A stretch of 64,000 nucleotides of DNA from JAMXLO01 sp963799415 (GCA_963799415.1 CAWCXI010000022.1:62001-126000); one strand, 5' to 3'. Positions 7,781-17,133 are shown, counted from the first letter of the stretch. Made by a program: numbers and translations. Notes: generated by a model from the sequence alone, not told the origin.

Positions 7781-8956
7781 TCAGAATAGTTGGATCAATT
7801 GCGTTTTTAGATATGCCGTCTCCGGTAGATGCGGATGCACCGGATGGTCCGGGCCGGCGCCGCTGGTGAACAGAATGCGGCCCTCGCGCCGCGCGCGATG
7901 CAGGCCGAAGACGATCTGTGCGCTCCACGCTTCCAGCGGAGCGTGATGGCTGCACGAGGCGACGAACAGGAAGCCACCCGGTGCCACCAGTGGTGCTGCC
8001 AGGCGTGCCATCCGGCCGTAGGCGCGCAACCCCGCCTCTGCATCCTTGCGTGAGGGCGCAAACGCTGGTGGATCGCACACCACGATGTCGAACCGTTCAC
8101 CGACCAGTGCCGCCATCGCATCGAACCCGTCTTCGCGCCTGACTTGCACGCGATCCGCAATGCCGTTCAGGGACGCGGTTGCCTCCGCTTGCGTCAGCGC
8201 CGGCGCGCTGCTGTCAACCAGCAGCACCTCGCGCGCTCCCGCCGCGGCGCAGCGCAGACCGAACGCGCCGATATGGCTGAACACGTCCAGCACCCGCGCG
8301 TCTTTCGCCAACGCAACCACGCAATCGCGGTTGGGACGCTGGTCGAAGAACCAGCCGGTTTTCTGCCCGCCCAGCGGATCAACCATGAACCGCACGCCGC
8401 CCTCGATCACCTCGGCGCGTGCGTCATTGCCGAACAACAGCTCGACGTTTTCTGCCAACCCCTCATGCCGACGTGCCGCAGAGTCATTGCGCGCCACCAC
8501 TGCACGCAGCGGCAACAAGCCGGTAAGCGCCTCCACGATCGACGATGACAGCCGATCCATCCCAGCGGTGTTCGCCTGCAGCACCGCAACATCATCATAG
8601 CGGTCGATTACCAAGCCCGGCAGCCGATCTGCCTCGGCGTGCACCAGCCGGTGGAATGGCGTGTCGCAAACACGACGGCGCAGTGTGACCGCCTCGTCCA
8701 GACGCACGCGCAGCCAGTTCACGTCGATCGCTGCCGTTGGATCGCGATCAAGCAGTCGCGCCGCGATCAGGCTGCGCGGATTGAACATGAACGTACCGAA
8801 TCGAGTGCCGTCGTCGCCCTCAATCTGGACCAGGCCGCCGGCCGGCATCTGTCGGTAATCCGGCTTCATGAGAAGCTCGTTGGAGAACACCCAGGGCGAG
8901 CCGGCCCGCAGCCGCCGTCCCTGGCCAGGGTTGAGTCGCAGTGTCGGTCGGTTCAA
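7781..8956 (-). CDS. Class I SAM-dependent rRNA methyltransferase, RlmI-like (23S rRNA m5C)
   Basis: 391 residues with the RlmI domain order: an N-terminal PUA domain (RLRAGSPWVFSNEL), a central EEHD-like part, and a Rossmann methyltransferase domain. SAM motif I is seen in VLDVFSHIGAFGLRCAAAGA and motif IV in DIVVCDPPAFAPSRKD. The catalytic Cys lies in FLFVASCSHHAP. RlmI makes m5C1962 in 23S rRNA. In alphaproteobacteria the exact target base is inferred, not shown. It lies just upstream of the LLM gene on the same strand, with a 9-base gap. Confidence 0.88.
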   Translation of the reverse strand: MNRPTLRLNPGQGRRLRAGSPWVFSNELLMKPDYRQMPAGGLVQIEGDDGTRFGTFMFNPRSLIAARLLDRDPTAAIDVNWLRVRLDEAVTLRRRVCDTPFHRLVHAEADRLPGLVIDRYDDVAVLQANTAGMDRLSSSIVEALTGLLPLRAVVARNDSAARRHEGLAENVELLFGNDARAEVIEGGVRFMVDPLGGQKTGWFFDQRPNRDCVVALAKDARVLDVFSHIGAFGLRCAAAGAREVLLVDSSAPALTQAEATASLNGIADRVQVRREDGFDAMAALVGERFDIVVCDPPAFAPSRKDAEAGLRAYGRMARLAAPLVAPGGFLFVASCSHHAPLEAWSAQIVFGLHRARREGRILFTSGAGPDHPVHPHLPETAYLKTQLIQLF

Positions 8957-9657
8957 GCGCTGGTGTCCATCAATCGCCCAAGGAGCGAGTCCGGGCCGTC
9001 ACAGGATGCGAAGGCCATCTCCGGGCCACTGTAGGGCGGGCCGCGCGAGGTGCGCTACATTCTCATGCCCCAGGCAAGCGCAGGTCGGGGATCAAGGTTG
9101 ACCCGAATATTCAGACGCATATACGCGGATCGGTAACGTCCACTTGGCGCTATCTCAGCCAGAACCTCTGGAGTGCCCGGTGCGCTTGCGTCTTGCGGTG
9201 CCGGCGCATCAGGACAGTGGCCTGTTTGGCCGCTGCGCGTCTGGCTTCGAAGACGATCGCAGCAAGGTCCTCGCGGATGGCATCGCGACCCAGAGCATCG
9301 AGCGTCCACGACACGGCTTGCTCAATGTCTGGCACGCGCAGTTGTTCCGGGCGTGTTTCAAGGACGCGGCGCAGGAGCAGGTTTGCGACGTGGCTGAAAT
9401 CCGTAGGCATTGACTGGGCTTTTTCCCGCTTGCACGGGCGCTTGGCCTAGCACTATCCGTCGCTACTTGGTAAAGTTCCCGCTATTAACTGAAAGTACGC
9501 CCGCTCTGATGGGTTTTGTTCTACTGGAGCGAGAGTGTATTATGCGTCCGACACTTCTTGGTATTGAGATAGCGCGCTGCACGTGTCGCGGTTGTTGTAT
9601 AAGATGCGTTTCAAACGCGCCCGACCTTGCATCCTTTGGTTGTCGCGCCGCGGGTTC
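8957..9657. other. Mostly non-coding region between rRNA methyltransferase and hemA
   Basis: Apart from one weak small ORF (9150-9410, minus strand) this 700-base stretch shows no recognisable gene. The part from about 9440 to 9640 is visibly less GC-rich than its surroundings, with words such as ggtaaagttc and ctattaactgaaag. It could hold the promoter of the ORF on the minus strand or the remains of a transferred segment. No clear terminator, tRNA or repeat was seen. Confidence 0.5.
9150..9410 (-). CDS. Hypothetical small basic protein
   Basis: 86 residues, starting MPTDFSHVANLLLRRVLETRPE, predicted mostly helical with a strongly basic C-terminus (VLMRRHRKTQAHRALQRF). Its amino-acid composition looks coding and no overlapping frame is better. 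There is no good ribosome-binding site before the ATG and no family was recognised. It could be a real small protein or a chance ORF in a poorly conserved spacer. Confidence 0.4.
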   Translation of the reverse strand: MPTDFSHVANLLLRRVLETRPEQLRVPDIEQAVSWTLDALGRDAIREDLAAIVFEARRAAAKQATVLMRRHRKTQAHRALQRFWLR

Positions 9658-10860
9658 TCAGGCAGCGGCGCGCCGTGTCGGAAGCAGGATTGCGCGCAGT
9701 GCCGCAACCAACCGATCCATCATCGCATCGGTGTGCAGAGGCGTCGGGGTGATCCGCAACCGCTCCTCGCCACGAGGCACAGTCGGATAATTGATCGGTG
9801 TCGCGTACATGCCGAACTCATCCAGCAGCCGCCGGCTCACCGCGCTGCATAGGGCGGCGTCGCCAACGTGCAGGGGCACGATGTGGCTGGATGACGGCAG
9901 CACCGGCAGTCCTGCCGCGGCCAGGCGCTGTTTCAAAGTATCGGCGCGCTCGAACAGCGCCGCGCGCCGGTCTGAATTGCCGCGCACGTGGCGCACGCTG
10001 GCGAGTGCTGCCGCGGCGATCATTGGCGGCAGCGATGTGGTGAAGATGAATCCAGGCGCACAGGAACGGATGTAGTCCACCACGGGCGCATCGCCGGCGA
10101 TGTAGCCGCCGTGGCAGCCGAAGGCCTTGGCGAGCGTCCCTTCGATCACGTCGATCCGCGCCGCCACGCCATCACGCTCCGCCACACCTGCACCGGACGG
10201 CCCGTACATGCCGACCGCATGCACCTCGTCGAGATAGGTCATCGCGCCATAGCGCGCGGCAAGGTCGCAGATCGCTGCGATCGGCGCGATGTCGGCGTCC
10301 ATGGAATACACCGACTTAAATGCGATCAGTTTCGGCGCCGTCGGGGAAGTCGCGCGCAGCAGGTCCTCAAGATGCGCCAGGTCGTTGTGGCGGAAGATTT
10401 GGCAGGTCGCCTTCGATCCCTTGATGCCGGCGATCATCGAGGCGTGGTTGCGGGCATCGGAGAATACCTGCCAATCCGGCAGCGAGTTCAGAATGGTGGA
10501 GAGTGCCGCCTGATTGGACACGAAACCCGACGTGAACAGCAGCGCCGATGCCTTGCCGTGCAGATCTGCCAGCTCTTTCTCCAGAGCGTCATGTGCGGGG
10601 CTGGTGCCGCTGATGTTGCGAGTGCCGCCGGCGCCGGCCCCCATCTCGCGCGCGGCCGCACAAGCGGCCTCGATCACCACCGGGTGGCCGCCCATGCCGA
10701 GATAGTCGTTCGACGACCAGACCAGCACCTCACTGCCGTCCGGTCGGCGGTACAGCGGGAACCGTTCCGCCTGCTTGTGCAGCGGCGTAAAGCGCCGATA
10801 GCGGCCTTGCGCCTCGATGTCGGTCAAAGCCTCACGGCAGCGAGCTTGAAACGGATGCAT
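9658..10860 (-). CDS. hemA: 5-aminolevulinate synthase
   Basis: Condenses glycine and succinyl-CoA to 5-aminolevulinate, the first step of haem synthesis by the C4 (Shemin) route typical of Alphaproteobacteria. It is a 400-residue fold-type I PLP enzyme. Visible are WSSNDYLGMGGHP, the glycine-rich GAGGTRNISGTSPAHDALE, DARNHASMI, and DEVHAVGMYG with the PLP-binding Asp. The Schiff-base Lys is in EGTLAKAFGCHGGY. The C-terminal INYPTVPRGEERLRITPTP matches ALAS and not KBL or BioF. It is last in a short minus-strand group after a lipoprotein gene and a 32-codon ORF whose stop lies two bases before this start. Confidence 0.95.
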   Translation of the reverse strand: MHPFQARCREALTDIEAQGRYRRFTPLHKQAERFPLYRRPDGSEVLVWSSNDYLGMGGHPVVIEAACAAAREMGAGAGGTRNISGTSPAHDALEKELADLHGKASALLFTSGFVSNQAALSTILNSLPDWQVFSDARNHASMIAGIKGSKATCQIFRHNDLAHLEDLLRATSPTAPKLIAFKSVYSMDADIAPIAAICDLAARYGAMTYLDEVHAVGMYGPSGAGVAERDGVAARIDVIEGTLAKAFGCHGGYIAGDAPVVDYIRSCAPGFIFTTSLPPMIAAAALASVRHVRGNSDRRAALFERADTLKQRLAAAGLPVLPSSSHIVPLHVGDAALCSAVSRRLLDEFGMYATPINYPTVPRGEERLRITPTPLHTDAMMDRLVAALRAILLPTRRAAA

Positions 10861-10862
10861 CT

Positions 10863-10961
10863 CTACGCCTCATCTCCCGACGAGATTGGTTTCCAGTCTA
10901 TCGGCCGCAACCGCCGCTTCCCATCCGTATAAGCCCGGACGTAAGGTGAATAATCCTTCAC
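10863..10961 (-). CDS. Short ORF (32 codons) coupled to lipoprotein gene and hemA
   Basis: A GTG at 10,959-10,961 overlaps the TGA of the lipoprotein gene (GTGA). It opens a 32-codon frame beginning VKDYSPYVRAYTDGKRR and ending PISSGDEA. The stop lies two bases before the hemA ATG. The Tyr/Arg/Lys-rich sequence looks translated rather than random. With no gaps on either side, ribosomes finishing the lipoprotein could pass through it into hemA. It may be a leader or coupling ORF, or a tiny protein. No family was recognised. Confidence 0.45.
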   Translation of the reverse strand: MKDYSPYVRAYTDGKRRLRPIDWKPISSGDEA

Positions 10962-11362
10962 CGTACGTAAATGCGAACCTCCTGCTGCGTGCCGGCCTGC
11001 TCCGCGCGCAGCCCAAGATGGATACGGCTGGCAGGCACGCCCTGGGCCATGATATCGCGCATCACATCCGTTGCCCGGCGCTGCGCCGCAGCCATGTCGG
11101 CTCCGGCGGGCAGCATGGCAATCACGTCGTAATCCACCCCGGGCGCGCGTGTCTCGGCCTCCCGCACCGCATAGCGCAACATGTCCTGATAGTTGGGGTT
11201 CGGTTCCGAATAGCCGATCGTGAGCAGGGCTGTGCGGGAGTCCCCCTTCGGTGCTTCGGGCCTGACTGGCGTTGCCTCCGGCGAGGGGGCGAAGGTCGTC
11301 TGGTCCACCAGCTTGCAGCCGGCGAGCGCGAGGCCCGCCGCCAATATCCACATCGCCCTCAT
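10958..11362 (-). CDS. Putative lipoprotein of unknown function
   Basis: 134 residues with a lipoprotein signal peptide: MRAMWILAAGLALAGC, where LAGC is the lipobox and the Cys is near residue 16. The mature part has a proline-rich linker and then a small domain (LLTIGYSEPNPNYQDMLRYAV ending QQEVRIYVR). The alternation of a helix with residues like MAAAQRRATDVMRDIMAQGV resembles OmpA/CpaD-type fold pieces, but this is only a visual impression. It sits upstream of hemA on the same strand and shares a GTGA overlap with the short ORF between them. Confidence 0.7.
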   Translation of the reverse strand: MRAMWILAAGLALAGCKLVDQTTFAPSPEATPVRPEAPKGDSRTALLTIGYSEPNPNYQDMLRYAVREAETRAPGVDYDVIAMLPAGADMAAAQRRATDVMRDIMAQGVPASRIHLGLRAEQAGTQQEVRIYVR

Positions 11363-11447
11363 ACCGACCTCGGTTCCCGTTCCTCACTCTCTTGCAGCTC
11401 GGCGCCCCGCGGGCAAGATGTGCCGATCGCACGCAAGGATGCCTCGC

Positions 11448-12695
11448 ATGATCGCCCAGACCAACCAGCGCATCGATGGCAGGCGGCTATGGGACAGCCT
11501 GATGACGATGGCGGAGATCGGAGCGACGGCAAAGGGTGGCGTACGGCGGCTGACCCTGACCGAGGTGGACCGGCGCGGCCGCGACAGGTTCCGCGCCGCG
11601 TGCGAGGCGGCGGGACTGACCGTGCGGGTCGACGCGATCGGCAACATGTTTGCCCGCCGTCCTGGCCGAGATCCGAGCCGACTGCCGGTGTTGTTCGGCA
11701 GCCATCTGGACAGCCAGCCGTCCGGCGGGAAGTTCGACGGCGCTCTGGGCGTGCTTGCCGGCCTTGAGGTCATGCACACGCTGAACGACCTTGGACTTAT
11801 CACCGAGGCGCCGCTCGAGCTGGTGAACTGGACCGACGAGGAGGGCAGCCGTTTCGGGCATTCGCTGATGGGATCGGGCGTGTGGTCCGGCGTGTTCTCG
11901 CTCGACAAGGCCTATGCATTGTCTGATGTGGAAGGCGTAACCGTGGGGACCGCGCTCGACGGCATCGGCTATCGCGGGATGGAGCCGGCCGCAGCGTTTC
12001 CTGCGGACGCCTATTTCGAGCTGCATATCGAGCAAGGTCCGATTTTGGAGCGCGAGACGAAGGAGATCGGCATCGTCACCGGCGCGCAGGCGATGGTGTG
12101 GTACGACGCGGTCGTCACCGGCCAGGATTCCCACGCCGGCACCACGCCGCCGTCGGCACGCAAGGATGCGCTGGTATGCGCGGCGCGGATCATCGACCTG
12201 GTCGATCGCATGATGCGTGCGCGCGGCGAAGACGGCCGAGGTACAGTCGGTCAGCTTCTGGTCTCGCCGAACAGCCGCAACGTGGTGCCTGGCGAGGTGC
12301 GGTTCTCGGTGGAGTTCCGCCACCCGTCAGATGCAGAGGTGGACCGTCTGGATGCGCAGTTCCCGCGTGAGGCGGGCTTCATCGCCCGGGACTGCGGGGT
12401 GAAGCTGGAGCTGACGCCGTTGTTCAAAATCCCGGCGCAGCCGTTCGATCCCGCCTGCGTGGACCTTGTGCGGCAGGGCGCGGCAAAGCTCGGCTACAGT
12501 GCGCGTGAGATTGTCTCAGGCGCCGGACATGACGCCGTGTATGTGGCGCGCCACGTGCCGACCGCGATGATATTCACACCGTGTAAGGATGGCCTGTCGC
12601 ACAACGAGGCGGAAAGCATCGAGCCCGAAGAAGCGGAGGCCGGAGGGCAGGTATTGTTCGAAGCTGTCCTGGCGCGGGCAAATAGAATTGCCTAG
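11448..12695 (+). CDS. M20-family Zn-dependent amidohydrolase (N-carbamoyl-L-amino-acid hydrolase/hydantoinase-carbamoylase type)
   Basis: About 415 residues. Metal-binding residues of the family are visible: His and Asp in GSHLDSQPSGGKFDGALGV, Glu in NWTDEEGSRFG, His in ELHIEQGP, and a late His in GLSHNEAESI. The lid domain contains TGQDSHAGTTPP. Members split N-carbamoyl amino acids, allantoate or ureidoglycine, and the exact substrate is not visible here. ATG 11448 (MIAQTNQ) has an AAGG box nine bases upstream and is chosen over ATG 11439. It is divergent from the lipoprotein-hemA group and followed by tkt about 100 bases later. Confidence 0.88.
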   Translation: MIAQTNQRIDGRRLWDSLMTMAEIGATAKGGVRRLTLTEVDRRGRDRFRAACEAAGLTVRVDAIGNMFARRPGRDPSRLPVLFGSHLDSQPSGGKFDGALGVLAGLEVMHTLNDLGLITEAPLELVNWTDEEGSRFGHSLMGSGVWSGVFSLDKAYALSDVEGVTVGTALDGIGYRGMEPAAAFPADAYFELHIEQGPILERETKEIGIVTGAQAMVWYDAVVTGQDSHAGTTPPSARKDALVCAARIIDLVDRMMRARGEDGRGTVGQLLVSPNSRNVVPGEVRFSVEFRHPSDAEVDRLDAQFPREAGFIARDCGVKLELTPLFKIPAQPFDPACVDLVRQGAAKLGYSAREIVSGAGHDAVYVARHVPTAMIFTPCKDGLSHNEAESIEPEEAEAGGQVLFEAVLARANRIA

Positions 12696-12792
12696 CGCAG
12701 GTGCAGCCGCTGGCGTGATGGTGCTCGACGGAGGCGGGATTGCCGCCGCAATGCCCGCCCCTTATAGCCGCAGGTAGTCTTGAGGAGACGCC

Positions 12793-14829
12793 ATGGCCGC
12801 ACCTGATGCGCCCACCATCGACAACCCGGTGCTCGCGCACCAGGCGGAGATCCTGGCCCGACCGCCGACCCAGGCCTGGGAAATGGCCAACACCATCCGC
12901 GCGCTCGCGATCGATGCGGTGGAAGCCGCCAAGTCTGGCCACCCTGGCATGCCGATGGGCATGGCTGACGTGGCGACCGCACTCTGGACCCGCTTCCACA
13001 AGTTCGATGCCGCAGACCCCCGGTGGCCGGATCGCGACCGGTTCGTGCTTTCCGCCGGCCATGGCTCAATGCTGCTGTATGCGTTGCTCTACCTCACCGG
13101 ACACGACGGCATGGGGATCGAGGAGATCAGGCGCTTTCGCCAGCTTCACTCCCTGGCGGCCGGCCATCCGGAATTCGGCGAGCACCCAGCAATCGAGACC
13201 ACGACCGGCCCGCTTGGCCAAGGCTTCGCAACCGCGGTTGGCATGGCGCTGGCCGAGCGGATGCTCGCGGCACGGTTCGGTCGCTCGCTGGTGGATCACC
13301 GCACCTGGGTGATCGCCTCGGACGGCGACATGATGGAGGGCATCAGCCACGAGGCGGCCGCAATCGCGGGTCATCTCTGTCTCTCCAAACTCACCGTCAT
13401 GTATGACGACAATCACATTTCGATCGACGGCGACACCGCGCTGGCATACTCGGACGATGTGGTGAAGCGCTTCACGGCCTATGGCTGGGCGGCGCGACGG
13501 ATCGACGGCCACGACCCGCAGCAGATCAATGCGGCGCTGTCGTTCGCCATGCGCTCGAAGAAGCCGACCCTGATTGCGTGCCGCACCATCATTGGCCTCG
13601 GTGCTCCGACCAAGGCCGGCACTGCCGCGACCCACGGTTCGCCTCTTGGAAGCCAGGAAGCAGCGGCGGCGAAGGCGGCCCTGGGCTGGCACGCACCGCC
13701 GTTCGCCGTGCCGGACGAACTGCTGGAGCGATGGCGTGCCGTCGGTAGCCGTGGCGCCGGTGCTCGTCGCGCCTGGCTCAAGCGCCTTGCACACAACAAT
13801 ATGCGCCCGGAATTCGAGCGGGTGATGGCGGGCAAGCTGCCGGACAACTGGCACGAGACGGTTGCCGCGCTGAAGCAGGAAATCGCCGAGACCAGGCCGA
13901 AGATCGCCACGCGCCAGTCCAGCCAGAAGGTGCTGGAGGCGCTGGTGCCGGCAACGCCTGAGCTGGTCGGCGGCTCGGCTGATCTGACCGGCTCCAATCT
14001 GACCTTTGTAAGGTCCATGGGCACGCTGAATGCCGGCAACTTCTCCGGCCGCTATGTCCACTATGGTGTGCGCGAACATGGCATGTGTGCGGCCGCGAAT
14101 GGCATCGCCCTGCACGGCGGCTTGATTCCCTACACGGGCACGTTCTTCGTCTTCACCGACTATATGCGCCCCGCGATCCGCATCGGCGCCATCGCGCGCG
14201 CCCATGTCATCCACGTGCTGACCCATGATTCCATCGGCCTTGGCGAGGACGGCCCGACGCATCAGCCGATCGAGCACCTCGCCAGTCTGCGAGCCATGCC
14301 GCACCTCCACGTCTATCGCCCGGCGGATGCGATGGAGGTGGCCGAGTGCTGGGAACTGGCCATTCGCCGCAACGACGGTCCCAGTTTGCTGGTGCTGACC
14401 CGCCAGGCTCTGCCAACGATGCGCACTGACACGACCGAAAACCGCTGCGCCCGCGGCGGCTACGTGCTGGCGGAGGCCGAAGGGCCTCGCGCCGCGACGC
14501 TGGTCGCCACGGGGTCCGAGGTATCGATAGCCATGGACGCGCGCTCTGCCCTGGCCTCCGATGGGCTTGCCACCACCGTGGTGTCGCTCCCCTGCTGGGA
14601 GTTGTTCTCGCAGCAAGATGAAGCGTATCGTGCCGAGGTGCTGGGGACCGCATTCCGGGTCGGCGTCGAGGCCGCCGGTGGATTCGGTTGGGAGCGCTGG
14701 CTTGGCAATGACGGCATCTTCATCGGCATGACCGACTTCGGAGCCTCGGCACCTTATGAGGATCTTTACAAACACTTCGGTATCACCCCCGACGCTATCG
14801 TGGCCGCGGTCCACAAGCGGCTCGGCTGA
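12793..14829 (+). CDS. tkt: Transketolase
   Basis: Thiamine-diphosphate enzyme of the pentose phosphate (or Calvin) pathway that transfers two-carbon ketol units. 678 residues, the normal length. Features are KSGHPGMPMGMAD near residue 45, the TPP/Mg motif ASDGDMMEGISHE, and the pyrimidine-domain VREHGMCAAANGIALHGG with its catalytic Glu. The substrate-binding His is in THDSIGLGEDGPTHQP. The ATG at 12793 is preceded by a GAGGAG box. It is the first of three central-metabolism genes in a row (tkt, gap, pgk) with short gaps. Confidence 0.95.
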   Translation: MAAPDAPTIDNPVLAHQAEILARPPTQAWEMANTIRALAIDAVEAAKSGHPGMPMGMADVATALWTRFHKFDAADPRWPDRDRFVLSAGHGSMLLYALLYLTGHDGMGIEEIRRFRQLHSLAAGHPEFGEHPAIETTTGPLGQGFATAVGMALAERMLAARFGRSLVDHRTWVIASDGDMMEGISHEAAAIAGHLCLSKLTVMYDDNHISIDGDTALAYSDDVVKRFTAYGWAARRIDGHDPQQINAALSFAMRSKKPTLIACRTIIGLGAPTKAGTAATHGSPLGSQEAAAAKAALGWHAPPFAVPDELLERWRAVGSRGAGARRAWLKRLAHNNMRPEFERVMAGKLPDNWHETVAALKQEIAETRPKIATRQSSQKVLEALVPATPELVGGSADLTGSNLTFVRSMGTLNAGNFSGRYVHYGVREHGMCAAANGIALHGGLIPYTGTFFVFTDYMRPAIRIGAIARAHVIHVLTHDSIGLGEDGPTHQPIEHLASLRAMPHLHVYRPADAMEVAECWELAIRRNDGPSLLVLTRQALPTMRTDTTENRCARGGYVLAEAEGPRAATLVATGSEVSIAMDARSALASDGLATTVVSLPCWELFSQQDEAYRAEVLGTAFRVGVEAAGGFGWERWLGNDGIFIGMTDFGASAPYEDLYKHFGITPDAIVAAVHKRLG

Positions 14830-14859
14830 GGGCCTGAACCACAGAGAAGGAATGCAACC

Positions 14860-15873
14860 ATGCCCGTGAAGGTCGCCATCAACGGATTTGGACGGATCGG
14901 CCGCCTGGTGCTGCGCGCGATGATCGAGAGCGGTCGCGACGACCTTGTGCCGGTCGCGATCAATGATCTCGGCAGCACCGAGGCGAACGCGCACCTGTTC
15001 CACTACGATAGTGTGCATGGCCGCTTCCCCGGCCAGCTCGAAGTATCGGGCGACACGATCACCATTCGCTATGGCGGCCGGACCTGGGGGCCGATCAAGG
15101 TGTCGGCTGAACGCGATCCCACCAAGGTGCCGTACGCCGGCGTCGATGTCGCATTGGAGTGCACCGGCATCTTCACCAGCAAGGAGAAGGCGTCCGCGCT
15201 GATCACGGCCGGCGCGCGCAAGGTGCTGATCTCGGCGCCAGGCGACCATGTGGACGCCACCATCGTCTATGGTGTGAACCATAAGTCGATCACCAAGGAC
15301 ATGACGGTGATCTCCAATGCGTCGTGCACGACGAACTGCCTGGCACCGATGGCGAAGGTGCTGCACGATAACTTCGTCATCGAGCGCGGCTACATGGTGA
15401 CCATCCACGCCTACACCGGCGATCAGAACACCGTCGACACGCTGCACAAGGATCTGCATCGCGCGCGTGCGGCGGCGGTCTCGGCGATCCCGACCTCCAC
15501 TGGTGCTGCGCGCGCGGTCGGGCTGGTGATGCCGGAACTGAAGGGCAAGCTGGACGGCACGGCGATCCGCATTCCGACACCGAATGTGTCGTTGGTGTCG
15601 TTGGATGTGAACCTGAAGAAGTCGGCGACCAAGGATCAGGTCAATGCGGCGATGCTGGATGCGTCGAAGGGCGCGTTGCGGGGCATTCTCGACTACAACA
15701 CCGAGCCGCTGGTCAGCGTCGATTTCAACCACAGCCCGGCGTCCTGCACATTCGATGCGACACAGACCGCGGTCGTCGATGGTGCGCTGGTTCGCGTGAT
15801 GGGCTGGTACGACAACGAGTGGGGCTTCTCGAACCGCATGTCCGATACGGCGGCGCTGTTCGGCAGTCTGTAA
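14860..15873 (+). CDS. gap: Type I glyceraldehyde-3-phosphate dehydrogenase
   Basis: Oxidises glyceraldehyde 3-phosphate to 1,3-bisphosphoglycerate with NAD(P). 337 residues. An N-terminal Rossmann motif (INGFGRIGRLVLRA) is followed by the active-site SNASCTTNCLAP with the catalytic Cys near residue 154. TIHAYTGDQNT carries the catalytic His, and WYDNEWGFSNRM closes the chain. The gene follows tkt by 30 bases with an AGAAGGA box, and precedes pgk. The order tkt-gap-pgk is common in Alphaproteobacteria. Confidence 0.95.
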   Translation: MPVKVAINGFGRIGRLVLRAMIESGRDDLVPVAINDLGSTEANAHLFHYDSVHGRFPGQLEVSGDTITIRYGGRTWGPIKVSAERDPTKVPYAGVDVALECTGIFTSKEKASALITAGARKVLISAPGDHVDATIVYGVNHKSITKDMTVISNASCTTNCLAPMAKVLHDNFVIERGYMVTIHAYTGDQNTVDTLHKDLHRARAAAVSAIPTSTGAARAVGLVMPELKGKLDGTAIRIPTPNVSLVSLDVNLKKSATKDQVNAAMLDASKGALRGILDYNTEPLVSVDFNHSPASCTFDATQTAVVDGALVRVMGWYDNEWGFSNRMSDTAALFGSL

Positions 15874-15882
15874 CGCCCTGAT

Positions 15883-15921
15883 CCTCCCCCTCCCCTTGCG
15901 GGAGGGGGTCAGGGGGAGGGG
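15883..15921. repeat. CCCCTC-rich inverted-repeat element between gap and pgk
   Basis: A 39-base element with cctccccctcccc on one side and gggggagggg on the other, around a ttgcgggaggggg core. It belongs to the same family as the copies at 3489-3588 and 45,792-45,823. Here it lies between two co-oriented genes, so it may modulate the ratio of gap to pgk transcript. Confidence 0.7.
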
Positions 15922-15945
15922 AAACCGCACGTCGGAGACAACTCA

Positions 15946-17133
15946 ATGTCCTTCCGGACCCTCGACAGCGCCGATGTGGCCGGCAAGTCCGTCCTTCTCC
16001 GCGCCGACCTGAATGTGCCGGTTCGGGATGGCAAGATCAGCGACCTGACGCGCATCGAACGCCTGACGCCGACGATCCGCGAATTGGTCGCCAAGGGTGC
16101 CAAGGTCATCGTCTGCAGCCACTTCGACCGGCCGAGGGGCAGGCGTGTCCCGGAGATGTCGCTGGCGCCGGTTGCGATTGCGCTGGGCGAGGTGCTGGGA
16201 CAGCGGGTGCGCTTCGCGGAGGACTGCATTGGCGTGGTCGCCCAGCAGGCGGTCGACCGCATGTCGCGCGGCGACGTGTTGGTTTTGGAGAACACGCGCT
16301 TTTACGCGGCAGAGGAGAAGAACGATCCCGGCTTCGCTGCTGAACTTGCGAAGCTGGCCGACATCTACGTGAACGATGCTTTTTCCGCGGCGCATCGCGC
16401 ACACGCCAGCACCGAGGGCGTTGCGCACCTGTTGCCTGCCTATGCCGGGCGACTGATGCAGGCGGAATTGGAGGCCCTGGACGCAGCCCTCGGCAGCCCC
16501 GCGCGTCCGGTTGCCGCAATTGTCGGCGGCGCCAAGGTATCCACCAAACTGGATTTGCTCGGGAACCTGGTCGGGAAGGTGAACGCCCTGATGATCGGTG
16601 GTGCGATGGCCAACACCTTCCTGGCGGCACAGGGCCGGGCGGTCGGCCGCTCGCTGCAGGAAGCCGAAATGCACGCGACGGCGCTGGACATCCTTGCGCG
16701 CGCCGGGAAGGCGGGCTGCGAGGTTGTGCTGCCGAGCGACGCCGTTGTGGCAGCCGAGCTAAAGCCGGGCGTGGCAACGCAGACTGTGCCGGTCACGGCT
16801 GTACCGGGTGACGCGATGATCCTCGATGTCGGCCCGGCGACAGTCGCAGCGCTGATTCGGCACCTGGGTGATTGGCGCACGGTGGTATGGAACGGGCCGC
16901 TGGGCGCCTTTGAGACCCCGCCCTTCGACGTTGCCACCACCGCGTTCGCCAAGGCAGTGGCGGAGGCCACCGGGAAGGGAGCGCTGCGCAGCGTCGCCGG
17001 TGGCGGCGATACCGTCTCGGCATTGCGGCGAGCCGGCGTGCTTGACCGCATGAGCTACGTCTCAACCGCTGGCGGTGCGTTCCTGGAATGGCTTGAGGGC
17101 AAGACGCTGCCTGGTGTCGCCGCGCTCGGCTGA
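15946..17133 (+). CDS. pgk: Phosphoglycerate kinase
   Basis: Transfers phosphate between 1,3-bisphosphoglycerate and ADP. 395 residues, the usual bacterial length. Signatures are LLRADLNVPVRDGK near the start, CSHFDRPRGRR, IVGGAKVSTKLDLLGNL in the hinge region, WNGPLGAFE, and the nucleotide-binding VAGGGDTVSALRRAG near the end. A GGAG box precedes the ATG. The 3' end overlaps the likely start of the nucleoside deoxyribosyltransferase-like gene, suggesting one transcript for tkt-gap-pgk and the next gene. Confidence 0.95.
   Translation: MSFRTLDSADVAGKSVLLRADLNVPVRDGKISDLTRIERLTPTIRELVAKGAKVIVCSHFDRPRGRRVPEMSLAPVAIALGEVLGQRVRFAEDCIGVVAQQAVDRMSRGDVLVLENTRFYAAEEKNDPGFAAELAKLADIYVNDAFSAAHRAHASTEGVAHLLPAYAGRLMQAELEALDAALGSPARPVAAIVGGAKVSTKLDLLGNLVGKVNALMIGGAMANTFLAAQGRAVGRSLQEAEMHATALDILARAGKAGCEVVLPSDAVVAAELKPGVATQTVPVTAVPGDAMILDVGPATVAALIRHLGDWRTVVWNGPLGAFETPPFDVATTAFAKAVAEATGKGALRSVAGGGDTVSALRRAGVLDRMSYVSTAGGAFLEWLEGKTLPGVAALG

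Noticed and set aside
9740..10900. Plus-strand open frames opposite hemA, up to 314 codons
   Set aside because: They mirror hemA and have no family signature.
13066..15930. A 954-codon open frame on the minus strand opposite tkt and gap
   Set aside because: It is a shadow of the high-GC third-codon positions of tkt, gap and their spacer; the composition is His/Arg/Gln-rich with no family pattern, and the plus-strand genes are unambiguous.
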